Assembly: GCA_026686845.1 (NCBI GenBank)
Contig: JAIVEN010000007.1
Coordinates: 32,361,001-32,425,000, forward strand
Direction of reading: 5' to 3'
Origin: Adenanthera pavonina
Taxonomy: Eukaryota > Streptophyta > Magnoliopsida > Fabales > Fabaceae
Length of the DNA stretch: 64,000 bases
The position numbers were made by a program, and so were the translations under genes. The notes beneath the pieces are model-generated. The model was not told where the DNA came from. It was given only the letters and a program-made list of their open reading frames with translations, and searched no databases. The stretch's first letter is position 1; each line of letters starts with the position of its first letter. Positions 45,451-59,094 of the stretch are shown in pieces.

Positions 45451-47314
45451 TGTTAGGTTTAGTATAATATAAGTTTTGATGATGATAAATATAGAGTAAT
45501 AAGGAACAAATGCATATATGTATCTAACATATATAATGTTCCTTAAAGAAGTAAATGTGTATTAGCATGTATTTAATCATGGTTATAAAGTATATATCAT
45601 GCTATGTGCAAATATATTCACTGTACTTCTATCATGAATAATATAAGTTGGATATATAAATTAGACTAACTACTTGATTTGTAAGTGAAATATATTAAAT
45701 GTAGATGGCCCAACTAGGAAGAGTGAGCATTAGAATAAAAAAATGGAAATCAATATTATGTCTCATTCAAAAAAGGAGAAGAGAAAATATGCTCAAAAAA
45801 TAGAAGATCATAAGGGAGCATGCCAAGAAGAAAATGACTAAGTAAAAGTGGAGATCAAGCAATAAAGACCTAGTTACTAGGTATATTTTGTTTTCACTTA
45901 GGTCTTGAGGTGGTTTTAATATTTGAAAATTACTTAATTTTGTTATCATATGTTTTAAATGAGTTAGATTAAGTAAATTTTATGTTAGTATATGTTAGAT
46001 TTAGAAAACACTGACTAACAGATGAATTTTGAAGTTAATGCTTATGTATTTGGTTGAAAAGTTGAACTATGCTGACTGAAATTCGAAGTTCCAGAGGTAT
46101 CACCTCTGACAGACGAATTTCAAGTGTTGAAATTCGAATTTCGAGTCAAGTATGGTTAGTGAAAAGTACAAAATTTGTCTGAAGTGATGTCAAAGTTTGT
46201 CTGATATTAAAATGTAAAAAGAGTTCAAAGTTAGTCCATCTGACAGACGAATTTTGGATTTCAAAATTCGAATTTTGAAATAAGAACTTAAGAGTCTAGT
46301 TAGAGCTTGTCTCTGATAGACGAAATTTGAAATGCAAAATTCGAATTTCGAAGAGGAAAACTTTTATGCCATGTTGAGCTTGCTACTAACAGACGAATTT
46401 TGGGCCTCCAAAATTCAAATTTCAAGTGCACTGTAGAAACATCAAACAACTGTTCACATTCAATAGATGTACTTTGAATATGAAAATTCGTATGTCTTAA
46501 CATGTGATATACTTGATAAAACCAAAATTCGAATTTCACTCTTGAACTGATGAATTTTGGATGTTCAACGTTGAAGTCTTTAACTTATAGTCTCTGCAAA
46601 ATTCGTCTGTTGACACCCAAAATTTGAATTTCAGTATGTCAGATGCATTAAATGCGGTTGTTGAATGGTTAGTTTTGCAGAGTAACTGTTGGTTAATGTC
46701 TTTAATGGATAGATCTTGCGTCTAACGTCTAGTTACACCACAAATCTATAAATAGAACATTATTTGAACTTATGGGTAACAATCTTAAGAGAGTTTATAC
46801 AAAAATGCTGTTCATATACATAAAATCTTTTTGTGTTAACATCCTTTGAAAAACCCACCTCAATAAGGTGAACTTTCAATGTATCATCTACTCTAAGAGA
46901 GAGTTTTCATTCTGTATTCATTCTTTTATACAATTTCTAGATAGAATCTTAGTGTAGGGAAACACTAAGGGATATTACATATCTTGTAAGGGTGTGGGGA
47001 GAGTGGCTTCACAAGTTCCTACTGAAACTTGTGGGATGTACTGAGACTTCACAAGTGCCCAAATCAAACTTGTGGGATATAGTGGAAAATCCTAAGTAGT
47101 GGCTTGGGAACTGGATATAGGTCAAATGGTTGGGCTGAATTAGTATAAATTGTTGTGTATTGTTCTTCATTTTCTCTATTTAATTACTACACTCAACTCT
47201 CTCTGTTCATCCTTGTTTTGCTGCACATTTGGTGAAATTGGGCTATAATCCAAAAGGGCAAAAATCTTGCATTACCTAATTCACCCTCCTCTTGGGTGAC
47301 CAGCCAACCTAACA
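45451..47314 (+). mobile_element. Solo LTR of a SIRE-like copia family
   Basis: The 1,864-bp LTR begins TGTTAGGTTTAG and ends CAGCCAACCTAACA, with GAAAA directly on both sides (45446-45450 and 47315-47319). From about 46020 to 46660 it carries the same CAGACGAA / AAATTCGAATTT motif array as the LTRs of the 5755-17546 element. TATAAATA is at 46747-46754, and the end block CTTGGG..ACCAGCC..CTAACA is also shared. Related but clearly diverged, so a sister family. Confidence 0.9.
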
Positions 47315-47450
47315 GAAAACATTATATTTACGTAAAGTAAAAAATTAATTCTGATTTTTTTCTATGAACAAAATTGATTTTGATTTCTTTTTTCTTTTTA
47401 CCAACAAATTGATTTTGATTTCAAAAGAAAGAATTAATGATTATGATAGC

Positions 47451-48090
47451 AATTACAATTACAAATTGTAGTCAACCATAATAACAATTTCTATAATGTT
47501 CATGAGTAAAGATGGCATTTCAATAAAATTCTGGTAATAGAATAAATATTGTAGGAAGGAAAATTATACATTAAAGTGTCAGATTTGATAATAATAGAAT
47601 GCATCAGTCACTCAATTATAAATTTAATTAAGTGAATTAATAGATGAGAGAGACAGAGAGAGAGAGAGTTGAACACATTAGTAGTTACAGTAAATTTTGC
47701 CTTTTTATTGAAGATGTTGAGGTGGCGCAACAGAGTTTCAGTTTTGAGTCATACTTTTATGTATATAATTGATTACAATTAAAAATTGTAGTCAACCATA
47801 ATAACAATTTCCAATTAAAATGTTCATGAGTTATTATGACATTTCAATAAAATTCCAGTAATAGAATAAATATTGTAGAAAGAAAAATTATACATTAAAG
47901 TATCAAATTTGATAACAATAGAATGCATTAGTCACTTAATTATAAATTTAATTAAGTGAATTAATAGATGAGAGAGAGAGAGAGAGAGTTGAATACATCA
48001 GTAGCCACAGTAAATTTTTCTTTTTTATTGAGGATGTTAAGGTAGCGCAATAGGATTTCAGCTTTGAGCCCTACTTTTATATATATAATT
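47451..48090. repeat. 320-bp tandem duplication with GA microsatellite
   Basis: Copy 1 (47451-47770) and copy 2 (47771-48090) share the whole order: ATTGTAGTCAACCATAATAA, GTTCATGAGT, ATAGAATAAATATTGTAG, a GAGAGAGAG tract and GATGTT(G/A)AGGT(G/A)GCGCAA, ending ATATATAATT. They differ at scattered positions, so the duplication is not very recent. Confidence 0.88.
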
Positions 48091-48099
48091 GATTTGTGA

Positions 48100-50340
48100 C
48101 TTTAACACTTCCTATTCCCAATCCATAAATCTTTTAAGCACCAAACCTATTTCAACATGTTACAAATGACACATAGACATTGTCTAAGGAGGTTGCACCT
48201 TAAAGAAACCACTTCCCTAAGATTTGATCCACTTGAACCCTAAGTTTTCATAGAATTTACCAAAAATTCAAACAAAACTCATAATCCCATCTAACAAGTC
48301 AAAATACTCTTGGGCCAACTATTGCCCGGGCCCAAACTCACTACGACAACAAACGAGCCATACCCCCTGATATACACAACAACCACAACATCAAACTTCC
48401 TAAAGGCTTCAAGATGACTTAAACTACTATTACATCAATGTATACATCCATATATTGACTCAACATACACATTTATACTCATCATCACCCAACCAACATA
48501 TGCTTAGCCATGCATAATCATTAGTGACAATGCCATTATGCCATGCCAACATGTCATCTCATGCTATAAACCATCATGCTAACATAGTATCAACATACAA
48601 GATAAAATCATTGGGATTCATACTAGTTGTATATATCAAAGTTCATCGTATTCATAAGCATATATGTATATATCTTAGTTGTTTTCATGCTTTTGTCATA
48701 AATTCAAAGTAAAAAGTTAGGAAATTTACTAGCGGTGCCAACATACATATCATACTATGAAAAGTTTTGAATATATATAAAAAGTAAGAGTTACATCATG
48801 GTTACTTCAACCCATCCAAAAACTACGAGATGCCATGACAAGTTGTCATATAGTCCAAGTTACATACATGTACACAAGAGGGATAACGATAATTAACCAA
48901 ACTAGCCCCATAAACCCCAATAAGTAGTAAATAGAGCTGCAAGTGTCAAACATAGTGATTAAGTCCAAAACCAATAAATCTATCAACCTCAACCCCACCA
49001 AGAGCACAACCATCTTTGGGGCAAGCCATTCAAGTTTGAGATTGCCAAGAGTTTAGTATATAACTCTGAGTCCAAATAGCAAAAGTGCTATTATACACTT
49101 CCTAGCAATGCTACAAGAAACTATCAAGAGTACTAAAACCATGAATTCTACTTACCTAACTATTTCACACAATACCATCACAAAATAAACTCCTAAAGGT
49201 TATCTAATTATCCTAAGAAATTTCATTTGCTTCAAATATACAAGAGAAATCATGTTGAATCAAAATATCGAGCAAGTACTTCATGAAGCATACAATAACC
49301 AATGATCATGAAACTTTGCATACATCACCATTCATCATCCCAAAAGGATAAATATGAAGTTCCATGACTCACAAACAAGAATTACCTTTTTTTTTTCCAA
49401 AGTTCATATTTTACCGATAACCTTTCAGAGTTACATTTTTTAGTAAGTTATTTATATAGCAAATTAAGTCTGAATCCTACCAAACTTGATAAACACAACC
49501 TTTATCGTCCAATGAAACATATTATAAAAATTTCATGATCCATTATCTTGAAATTATAGATAAAGATTTGTCTAGAACCCCTAGTTTTGTCTTCAACCCA
49601 TGGAAAAAGCATAAAATTATAGGTTTTGTCTTCATGTTTGTGAGTTCCCACTAAATATATAGTTCATAGCTTTGTCCTTTTCTCATAGTTTTTAAATAAA
49701 TTATTCAGAGTTTTAGTCTTCACTATGTTGTATATGTCCAGTTCTTCTACTATGGCTATCAATTAGGTGAATGAAAATACCAATACTTTATACCATTAGA
49801 ATCTGAAGCTTGGTGAAGAAAGCAATTGCCACCCAATCGATCTGAGATGAAGACCATATTGAACTGCTCAACCTCTAGCTGTGGTGCATGCAAGAGTAGT
49901 ATCCAACAGTTTCCCAAGCTGTTCAACGAGGGTTGATGCCAAATTCAAAATCATAAGTTTAAACTTAAAAAATTTACCATTCAAGAGCAACCCAATGTTA
50001 TTACTAGCTTATACCATATTTATCTACCATAACTCCTTAAGAAAATTGAAGCCCTAGCTTAGCCATATCATCATATACATCAAAAACCCAACATCCAACT
50101 TTGAAATTCGAAGATAAGGAGGACAGAGATAAATGGGTCATTGTACCTCAATGATTTGGCCTTAAAATCACTGGAAATTGACCATAAAAGCCTCAAATGT
50201 TGCTCAATCTCTGACATCATAGCGGTGGACACACTAGTTCATAGTGTTGGATGTGCCATTGTGCCATGGTACTTCGTAGGTGTAGATTGGAGTCCACCTC
50301 TGCTAATCATAGGGTTTTTTTCTTTCTTTTTTTTTTGGGA
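48100..50340 (-). mobile_element. Diverged long LTR related to A/B/C, minus strand
   Basis: In reverse it keeps blocks of the A/B/C family: GATTTGATCCACTTGAACCC (reverse of GGGTTCAAGGGGGTCAAATC) at about 48218-48237, GGCCCAAACTCAC (reverse of GTGAGCCCAAA) near 48330, and gene-free CAT/ATG-rich stretches. Ends are eroded and no target duplication was found, so boundaries are approximate. Confidence 0.5.
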
Positions 50341-50876
50341 AATTTAAATGGTTCATAGTAAGTTAATAGAGTTTAGTTAAGATGTCAAAATTTAATTGGA
50401 TAATTGGACCTAATAGAGATAACAATAAGTATATTAGTTTTGTCCTTTTTGACAATACATAATAAATATCATTTTGTATTCTAAAAATATCATATGTTTA
50501 GAAATAAGACAAAAAAATTTATATTTGGAATAGAAAATGCTACAAATGATGTAATAAAAGGAAGGATACTTAATTAAGAGCAAAACAACATTGATTCTTA
50601 TCCAAAGTTATCTGGGTTTAGGGAAAGGATGGGATACCTAAACAAGCTATGTGTCCAAGCAGCAACGTAACTGGTAGGCTAAAGGAATGGTTTGTAGAAT
50701 ATTGTAGATAACACATGTCCTTTCCATTGGCTCAACAATGAGCACAAGGTGGAATCCCATGGATACTACTAATTAATACACAAGGCATGTGCAGCTCGGT
50801 AGTTCTTTACTTCTAATTAAATATATCTTAATTGAATATAGTCTTTATTACAAGAGAAAATATTGATGGTTGAGTG
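50341..50876. other. Gene-free DNA
   Basis: Nothing supportable is seen between the preceding LTR relic and the ATTTT target duplication at 50877-50881. Confidence 0.5.
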
Positions 50877-50881
50877 ATTTT

Positions 50882-53418
50882 TGTAACATCCCAAGAAAGC
50901 TAAAATATGTAGAAATGTATAGAGATTTTGCAAAAACGGACAGATACCGTTTTGCGTGAAAAAGGGCAAAGAGATCATTTTTCCTGGTTGAATGGAAAAA
51001 TAAGAAAATTATATTTTTGCCCCAAAGAATTATGAAAAGGACATCCATGTCCCAAGAGCATTGAAATGCACGGGGAGAAAGAAATAAAAAATGTTGGGGA
51101 AAATTACACCTAATGACCCGAAAATTTCAGAAATTATAATTCAACCCCGGGTCAGGGGTAATTTTGTAAATATGCAAAATTACTGTCAAAATGAAGCCCT
51201 CGGAGAGTGAAGTCCAATGATATATGGCACTAAGGGTTAATGTTCAAGAATAAAGAAATAATCAGTGCCGAGTGTCCAAAAGTAATAGTAAACCGATAAA
51301 GTAAACTGTGGACCCTACCGATGGTTAAAAAGAAATCGGGTCTGGATATGGGCCATACACAGATACCATTTGGGACAGGATAATTATTGAAATATAAAAA
51401 TAAAATTAGAATAGTCCTGTATCCCAAAAATGTTAAATTACTGTAAAGACGATTTTATCGGTACGATTAAAAAATATCCTGATTGAGGTATATCTGGATC
51501 AGGAAAATTGGACAATTTTTGCACACCTTTTTCTCTCTCTCATGCGTGATTTGCTGCAGCCAATTGTCCAAATAATTTAATGATTTTTGAAGGAAAACTT
51601 GTTGAAGAAGGAGAGCAAAAAGTAATCATGGTTACTTTTGTAAATAGCCATGATTAGCCATGATATTAATCACCCAATTAAGTCATTAATTGTCTTCTTT
51701 CTTCATCATCTTCACGCGTGAAGAAGTGGCTGAAACAGAGGAAGAAAACGCAAGAAAAGGAAGGAGAAAAAGAGGAAGAAAAGGAAGAGGAGTCAAAGCA
51801 AAATTGAAAAACCAATCGGTAAGCTTTTATGTTACTACCCTAAGCTTACTATCCATGATTTTTAAAGCATGATTTATGGTTTAGTTTTCTTCCTTTACAC
51901 CTTAGGGTTTCATCCAAATTGGGTTTTAGCATAGGAATGAGTTTTGGACCATGAAACTTAAGGGAAAGCATAGACTAGACACTAGAAGCATGAATCCATG
52001 GAAGGTTTGAAGTGATTTGAAGGAAATTTTTCTTAATCACTATGAGATAATTTCGGCCAGAACAGGGGAGGTATTTAGAGTTGGAATTTCATGATTTTGA
52101 CCTCAAAAATGGATTCCCCATGATCCAAAACCTTAGGAACAAGTATGTTGTACAAAGAAAAAGCAAAGTGTAAAATTTGGGTTTTATTGTATAAAGCATT
52201 GTGTAATTCCGAAAAACCAATGGATAAATTGGTTCAATGATGATGTGGATAGGTTCAAGAAGGTTGTGGAAAGCTCAAAAAGTGGTGGACCAAGTTTGGA
52301 AAGCAAGGGAGCATCATAAGGTAGTTAATTTCCCATACTAGCATTATGTTATCATGTTTGTTTCAATGTGTTGTATGCCTTGTCATATGATTGCAATGAT
52401 GATTTGAGATGATTTATGTGTATTGGCTGAGTTGTTGGAGGGGCATTGAGACCCCAGGATGTCTATTTTTCAAAATGAAACTCTGCCGAAATTTTTATGA
52501 ATTCATATGACACAAATGTGATAATGCATTCAAAGTGTGTTAAGGTATGCAAAATGTGTTATCTTGATATTTTTATGTTGAATGTGATGATGTGATGGCA
52601 TGTTGGGTGTTAACTACTGAGATTCTTTGAATCTCACCCTTCCAAATATTAACCATGAATAGGTAGCAGCAATGGCAAGTCCACCAAGGAAGAGAAGGGA
52701 AAGGAGAAAGACTTTGGCCATTAATGTGATAATTAAAGCATCGGCCATGAGTTTTGATATATTGCATAAATTGGTAAATGTGATGATAAATAAGTTTTTC
52801 TAGATTTTAATATTCCTCTAAGTTCTAGCTAAGGTGTGGCATGATATGAAGATGAATTATGGTCATGTAAATATCTTACAATTTTTGTATTGTAAGTATA
52901 AGGATACAAACGATCATTCTGACCACTAACAAATGAATGTTCTACAGTATGGGCTAGTTGATGTATAAAGTATGAATGTTATCTATATTTAAAAACTAGA
53001 TAGAAAGAGCTTTCATGTGGTCCAAAGATCACTCAAATAGGATGAGTGTAAGATTTATAGTGAATTTTCAAGATTAGCTCAGAAAAGTGGAATTTCTGAA
53101 ATTGACCATATGAATGGTAGTAATTCACGAAATATACTGTACAAATTGGCCAAATAATTGCTCTGATTGATATTTTTCCCATGTAAATAATGTTTTAAGC
53201 TACACATGGAGACTTGAATCACATGCATACGATTTTTATTGATTTAGTTATGAATTTCCAAAGTTTAATTGGAATAAATGAATTAGATTAAATGAATAGT
53301 GCCAAAGTTGGAAAAATTTTGTTATGCCATTTATTGTGATTCAAGATCCTACTATGATATAAATAGACTTTAGAATGGTTAATTATGTGGGAAATGGGCC
53401 TATAAAGGAGGTGTTACA
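50882..53418 (+). mobile_element. Solo LTR F, Ty3/gypsy-like
   Basis: It begins TGTAACATCCCAAGAAAGC and ends TAAAGGAGGTGTTACA, with ATTTT on both sides (50877-50881 and 53419-53423); 2,537 bp. It differs in sequence from the A/B/C family but shares blocks with the LTR at 62320-63550 (GATGTCTA ... TCTGCCGAA ... CTACTGAGATT). No internal region is present. Confidence 0.88.
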
Positions 53419-53423
53419 ATTTT

Positions 53424-54261
53424 AAATGATAAAGGATAACTCGATCAATTATTTATCTTTATTTGAATTCAAAATTCAAATTTAAATAATTAATTAACTA
53501 TTGAATAACTTATTATGACTAAATTATTTAATAGGAGACTGAATTGAGTGTTAGACATACCAAACAATTATTCTTTCTATGCTCATATAAGTATTCTTCT
53601 GACTAGTGACAACAAATGCTCAGCTATTATCACTGAGCCTTCGCACTATTCAGAAAAATTTCACCATATTTATTTTCCTCTAACTATTTCTGTGCTTGCA
53701 TATCATTGATGTATCCCTATTAAAGAATGATTACTACATCAAATCTTCGATAGCATGGCGAGAAGTATTTTGTGTTTATTTTAGTTTCCACTACAATATA
53801 ACATGTGGGTTAGATTTCATAAATGTAATTTTGAGATATTTGGAATTAGACCTACAAATCTTGGTTATTTTAGGATGAAGCCTAATCAATAATTGCTCAA
53901 CGATGGAATTTTAAGCCTTCAGATTCACTCTCCTCTCTTCTACAGTCAAAGAATGTCAAGCGTTATCCATTTTGTTCTAGTCCTTAGTTTGACTTGTCCT
54001 CAAGCTGTTCACCATGTTCCTCCAGTTGTCTCGTCACCTTGCACTTAAGCACACCATCAGCCACCTCAATAGAATTAATGGAGTTAATGATAGCTATAAG
54101 CCTTTGCTTCAATATACAAAAATAGAAGGAGTAATGGCTTGGATGGAGTAAAGTTTGGGGAGTCATTTAAAAAAATTTGAAGTACAATGACTAATTTCAA
54201 TGCCAAATTACTAAAATGCTCTAAATTGTCAATAATTTCAATCCCAAATTACTATAGATCA
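53424..54261. other. Gene-free AT-rich DNA
   Basis: No gene seen; 60-codon frames on both strands are unsupported. Confidence 0.5.
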
Positions 54262-57200
54262 TTCTTATAGATTGTAACTTCTTTTCCAAATTTTACAACT
54301 TGTTTATTTGGAATTTACAACATTTTTTTTTCTAAATTCTTACAATGAATTGTTCAAATTCTTTGCAACATCTTTTCCAATATTTGCAATATGCTTACTC
54401 TAATTTTGTAACTCATTTTTCAAATTTTAACTATAAATGGTTCAAGTGGTCTGTGTAACAACTCTTATTACATTATCCCAAATTTGGTCTCTAGCTAACC
54501 AAGTGTAATTAACATTGTATTTAGCACCGAAGGAAATGAGAAGGAAGAAAGCTTATTTTGGGGAGAAAAGAGCTCCATGCCGTGGCGGGCTTATCTGGAG
54601 TTGCGGCAAGTGAGCAAATTCTAATATAACCCAGAAACATTTCAGACGCGAGAGCGAGAAAGAAACGGAGGGAGCACCGAGAAAGCTCTGCTAGGGCTTT
54701 AAAACTTTAGCCATTGGAGGTGTTTTTTGGCCTCTGGAAGCTTGCTAAATCATTGGTAAGTGATCCCTACTCCTTCCTCTCCATTTTCTTTGGTTTTGAG
54801 TTCGGATTTTTCGGGTTTATGTTGGGATTTTCGATTTTGGATGAATCCCACCAATTAAAATAGATGGAATGAGATTAATGAGGTATGATTTGGTGGTTGT
54901 AATGCTTGGGTGTGAGTTTTAGAAGGATTATGCATGATTTAAGCTTAACCCCAGGTTAGAATTGTTGTAGGGAGTATGGAATGTGAGATATATATGGTTG
55001 AGTAGAGTTTGAATGGTCTCCAAGAGCTAAATGGTGTATGAAAATGGTGTTAGAATGATGGGTTAGGCCTAAATGGTTGAATTCTAGAATTTGGATATTT
55101 GGATTGTATGTTGATTAAGGATTTTATGGTATTGTAAAGGTTGTTTGGTTGATCGAAGGAGTCAAGTTGTGGGATTGGCATTCAAGAGAGCTTGTGGAAC
55201 TCGTGTGCGCATGGTAGTGACAATTGAGGTAATCGGGTGTTTGTATTGTTTGTATGATTTGTATTATATAGTGAGATATGATAGTATATATATGTATGTA
55301 CGCATGTTCTTTTTCATACCACGATATTAGTTGTGTATGTGTATGGTTTTCTACATATTGTGGTATGCACACGACTAGTTGATATATGATGATTGTATAT
55401 GTTGTGTATGTATGATGTGTAGCATCCCCATACCATTGCATGCTAATATGTCCATATGATGTTTGTGATGATGATATGTGTGTGTGTGTGTTGAGGCATG
55501 TTGGCATGACATTAGCATTATCACCACACGATTACATAGTGAGAGATTGATGATGATGATATGATATGCAATGATGATATGATAAAGATCCCTGTTGCTA
55601 AATCCTCTTCTTCGGAGAGCCAGGCGATAGAAGATAAGATGATATGATCAAATATCCTTGTCATTAAATCCTCTCCTTGGGAGAGCCTGGTGGCAGTGGA
55701 TTTGGGGATACACCTTCCCTAAATCACCACCAATTCGTAGTGGTCCAGGGGAAGGAGGACCACTATCCAAGCTCTAGTATAACCATTGGCCGGGTTGCAT
55801 TAGGGTAAGGTATGTTTAGTGATGTCTTGGAATCAGTCTTCACCAACTATTGGAAGGGAATCATCTATTGGAATGTCTTGTGATGACAATAGCTCATAGT
55901 TCTAGCCATGTATGAGGGAGAACATGCATATCATTCATTAGCATTTCATTACATCATGTGCACGATTGTGTGGATCAATATATGTAGTGTATGGTTATTT
56001 CCGGTTATTAAGACTCTACCTCACACCCCTTTTTCCATGAACTAACATTTCAGGTGAAGGTTCTGGCACTAGTCCAGAAAAGGCAAGGGAGTAGCGTACC
56101 GGACGTGGGAATACCAAGTCTATGTAGTGTATGTGTGTAATATCTACGTATGTTGTGCTAAGTAGGATAGTGTTTGTATTTGTCAAGAGATTCTGAATGA
56201 TGTTGTATGTATGTTTATATATGATGAATGAATTTGAAGATGGTGTTGAATGTGTTAAGTATGATGTTTTGTGATGCATGCATGGTTTAGGGTGTTGAGG
56301 AATTCGTATCGTAGTGTTTGTGAGCCCAAAGGTGGAATTGGGCCTTGTTGGTGTGTTCTGGGGTAGGTAGCCCATTATGTTAATTTGGGGTTCAAGGGGG
56401 TTAAATCTCAGAAGAGTAGTTCTTTTGAGGTGAAACCTTTTTAGACAAGTCAGTTTAGTCAATTGGGACTTGTATGAATGGTCTGGAATGGTCAAATTAC
56501 CTTTAGTGGCAAATGGGAGTTGTAAGTTTTGAATTTTGGTCAAAAAGTGGCTAAAACTATTTTAGGTGTCCAAAATCTCCATACGGAGATGGATTAAAGT
56601 GAAATTAGTGTCCATGGATAGATTGAGACAAGATTGACTTGTAGAAGTTGGAATCAGGTCAATTAGAGGTTGGGGCATAAAATTATGCACGTCATAAGTT
56701 CGCCCTAGAAGTTGAATTTTGCTAAAATGATATCAACAAGGGGGTGCCATGGCGCTAGGAAGCCAGGCCGCGGCACCAGTGAATCTGAGGGAGCAGTATT
56801 GTAGTGGCCGCCGCCCTGCACCCGTTCCGGCTGTTCTGGTGTTTCTTGAGGTGTTTTGTGGCGTTTTTCACTGTTCTGATGTTTTGGAAGATATATATAT
56901 ATATATTAGATGGGTAAGCAGTGTTTGGTTAGTTTTTGAAGTTTTCAGTCAAGTCAGGAGGTGTTTGAGAGTACGGTGTTATAGTCTGCAACTTCTTTTT
57001 TAAATTTTGCAATATATTTACTCTGAATTTATAACTCATTTACTAAATTTGTACTATAAATTGTTCAAGTTGCAACTTCTTTTTTTTTTCATTTTTAGAT
57101 TTTGCAACTTGATTGCTCTAAATTTGCAACTCGATTTCTATATTTTTACTATAGAAACAATTGAAAACATTTAATAGTTTAAATTGAATTCTTTCATAGT

Positions 57201-57590
57201 AAAAATTTGAAAAATGAATTAAAAATTTAAAGTAAGTTGCAAATCATGAAAAGGAAGTTGCAAAGTATTAGAATAATTCATAGTTAAAATTTAGAAAAAT
57301 AAGTTACAAATTTAGAGTAACCAAGTTTCACAGCACTAAAACAATTCATGGTAAATTAAAATTTAGAAAAAAGAGTTACAAATTTAAAGTAAATAAATTG
57401 CAAAATCTTGAAATAGAAGTTGCAAACTATTTGAATAATTTATGATAAAAATTTGGAAAATGAATTACAAATTTAGAATAAGTAAGTTGTAAATTTGAAA
57501 AAAGAGGTTGTAAATCACTGTAATAATTATTAATAGTAAAATTGGGAAATTGAGTTACAAATTTAGAGTAAATAAATTACAAATTTTGTA
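54262..57590. repeat. Foldback array of ~85-bp decayed repeats, split by LTR C
   Basis: The forward arm (54262-54453, continuing at 56984-57150) repeats TGCAACTTCTTTTCCAAATTT, then TTACTCTAAATTTGCAACTC, then an ACTATAAATTGTTCAA spacer. The second arm (57197-57590) repeats the reverse complement (ATAGTTAAAATTTAG, GAGTTACAAATTTAGAGTAA, AAGTTGCAAA). The arms meet around 57150-57196. The solo LTR at 54454-56983 is inserted in the forward arm. Confidence 0.75.
54454..56983 (+). mobile_element. Solo LTR C, same family as A and B
   Basis: It begins TGTAACAACTC and ends ACGGTGTTATA (CA end mutated), with GTCTG on both sides (54449-54453 and 56984-56988); 2,530 bp. It shares the CATACCACGATAT hairpin, the GTGAGCCCA block, GGGTTCAAGGGGG and the GC-rich patches with A and B, and lacks the Cassandra insertion. 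Confidence 0.9.
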
Positions 57591-58801
57591 TTTTGCAAAA
57601 TCACTGGCTGCCAGTAACCATTGATTAGATGTTAATCAATCATGGGCTAATGTTAACTGGTTGTTGACTAGTCACCGACAAGTGGCCAGCTCTAGCAATA
57701 GCGTTTTTTTTTGGGGGGGGTTGGTTAAAGTGTATTATGATAATTTTATATTTCAATTTATTTGATTTATGGATCAATGGTATATAATCCTAATTAAATG
57801 TGGAATAGGTTTCAATTTATAGTAAATTCTATATATCAGTTTTCCCCTCAAATTGGGTGAGAACTACAGGACCTGCAGTTTTATTTTTCCCAAAATTTAT
57901 TACAACCATTTCTTTTATATGATTGGCATAAAATATATTATTTTTGGGCTTAGCCCTCGTCATATACATAAAAAAAATTATTATTATTATTATTATTTAA
58001 TTAATTTGGTTTGTAAACCCGACAAACTTATTAATATTTCAAAAATTTAATGTGGAAAATAAAGCAATCAATTTTATATTTTAGTTCACTTCTTTTTGCC
58101 AAAAATATTTAATTGACTCAAAAATTTATTATAATAATTTCTTTTATAAGATTGTCGTAAAATATATTAATTTTGTGCTCAGGCCCCAAATCAAGTACCC
58201 TTTTTTTCAATTTATATGGTTATTTTCTGGACCAATAATTCATATGGTTTATAAACCAATCAAATTTTTTACCATTTCAAAAATTTAATGAGAAAAATGA
58301 ACCAATCAATTTTATATTGGAAAAAGAACAGTTTTAATCCTTTAACATTTGTTTGGCGCAAAAAAAAAATCCTTTAATAGTTGTTACCAAATTTCAATTT
58401 AATTCTTTAAATTTATTAAGTTTCTTTTTCATTTTATAACTTTCAATAGAAAATCACAAGTTTCTTTTTTATTAACACCATTAATTTACTCAATGAAAAT
58501 GTTAACTGTAATTTTTAAAGCCAAGTCAGCAAAATAACATTACATAGTTTATTTATAATAACTTTACCAGCCATTTGAAGCGAATATTTTTTATTTCATA
58601 TATTGTGTGGCAAGAAAACAAAAAAAAGAAAAGAAAAAGAAAAAGTCAAATATATTCTTTAACAAAATTTACCCATATCTAATATAAATGTACAAATAGC
58701 TACCGGAAAAGGAAAGAAAAAGACAAGCGAATTTTCAATTATATTTTAGTTTTACTATTGGTTTATTATAATCATTTCTTTTATATAATTGACTTAAAAT
58801 A

Positions 58802-59094
58802 TACTCCCTCTGGTCCTAATCATAGAGACTTTCATTCTCCTAATCATAGAGACTTTTATTCTGATTCTAAATAGAGGACATTTTACAATATATAAAGTAG
58901 TATTTATTATACATTTAAAAAAATGCTCCCATCTAATATATTCCAAAGAAAAAAATAAAGAAATTAAATAAGGGTAATTTTGAAAAAAATGTTGTAATTT
59001 TCAGAGAAATCTAGATAGTTAATTAATTTTAACTCTATTCTTTAATTCACGTGATTCGGTTAAAAGGGCCTTGTATTAAAAATAAGAGGGAGTA
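58802..59094. mobile_element. Stowaway-like MITE
   Basis: TACTCCCTCTGGTCCTAATC at the left, with an internal repeat of CTAATCATAGAGACTTT, and AAAAATAAGAGGGAGTA at the right; 293 bp. It has inserted in one of the dispersed repeat units. Confidence 0.78.

Noticed and set aside
55124..55507. 127-codon minus-strand frame rich in His, Thr and Tyr
   Set aside because: It lies in the CA/TG-rich part of solo LTR C. A similar frame occurs in LTR A, but composition alone explains it.
56016..56543. 175-codon minus-strand frame in LTR C
   Set aside because: It lies fully inside the LTR, antisense to the conserved GTGAGCCCA and GGGTTCAAGGGGG blocks, and A and B do not keep an equivalent long frame.
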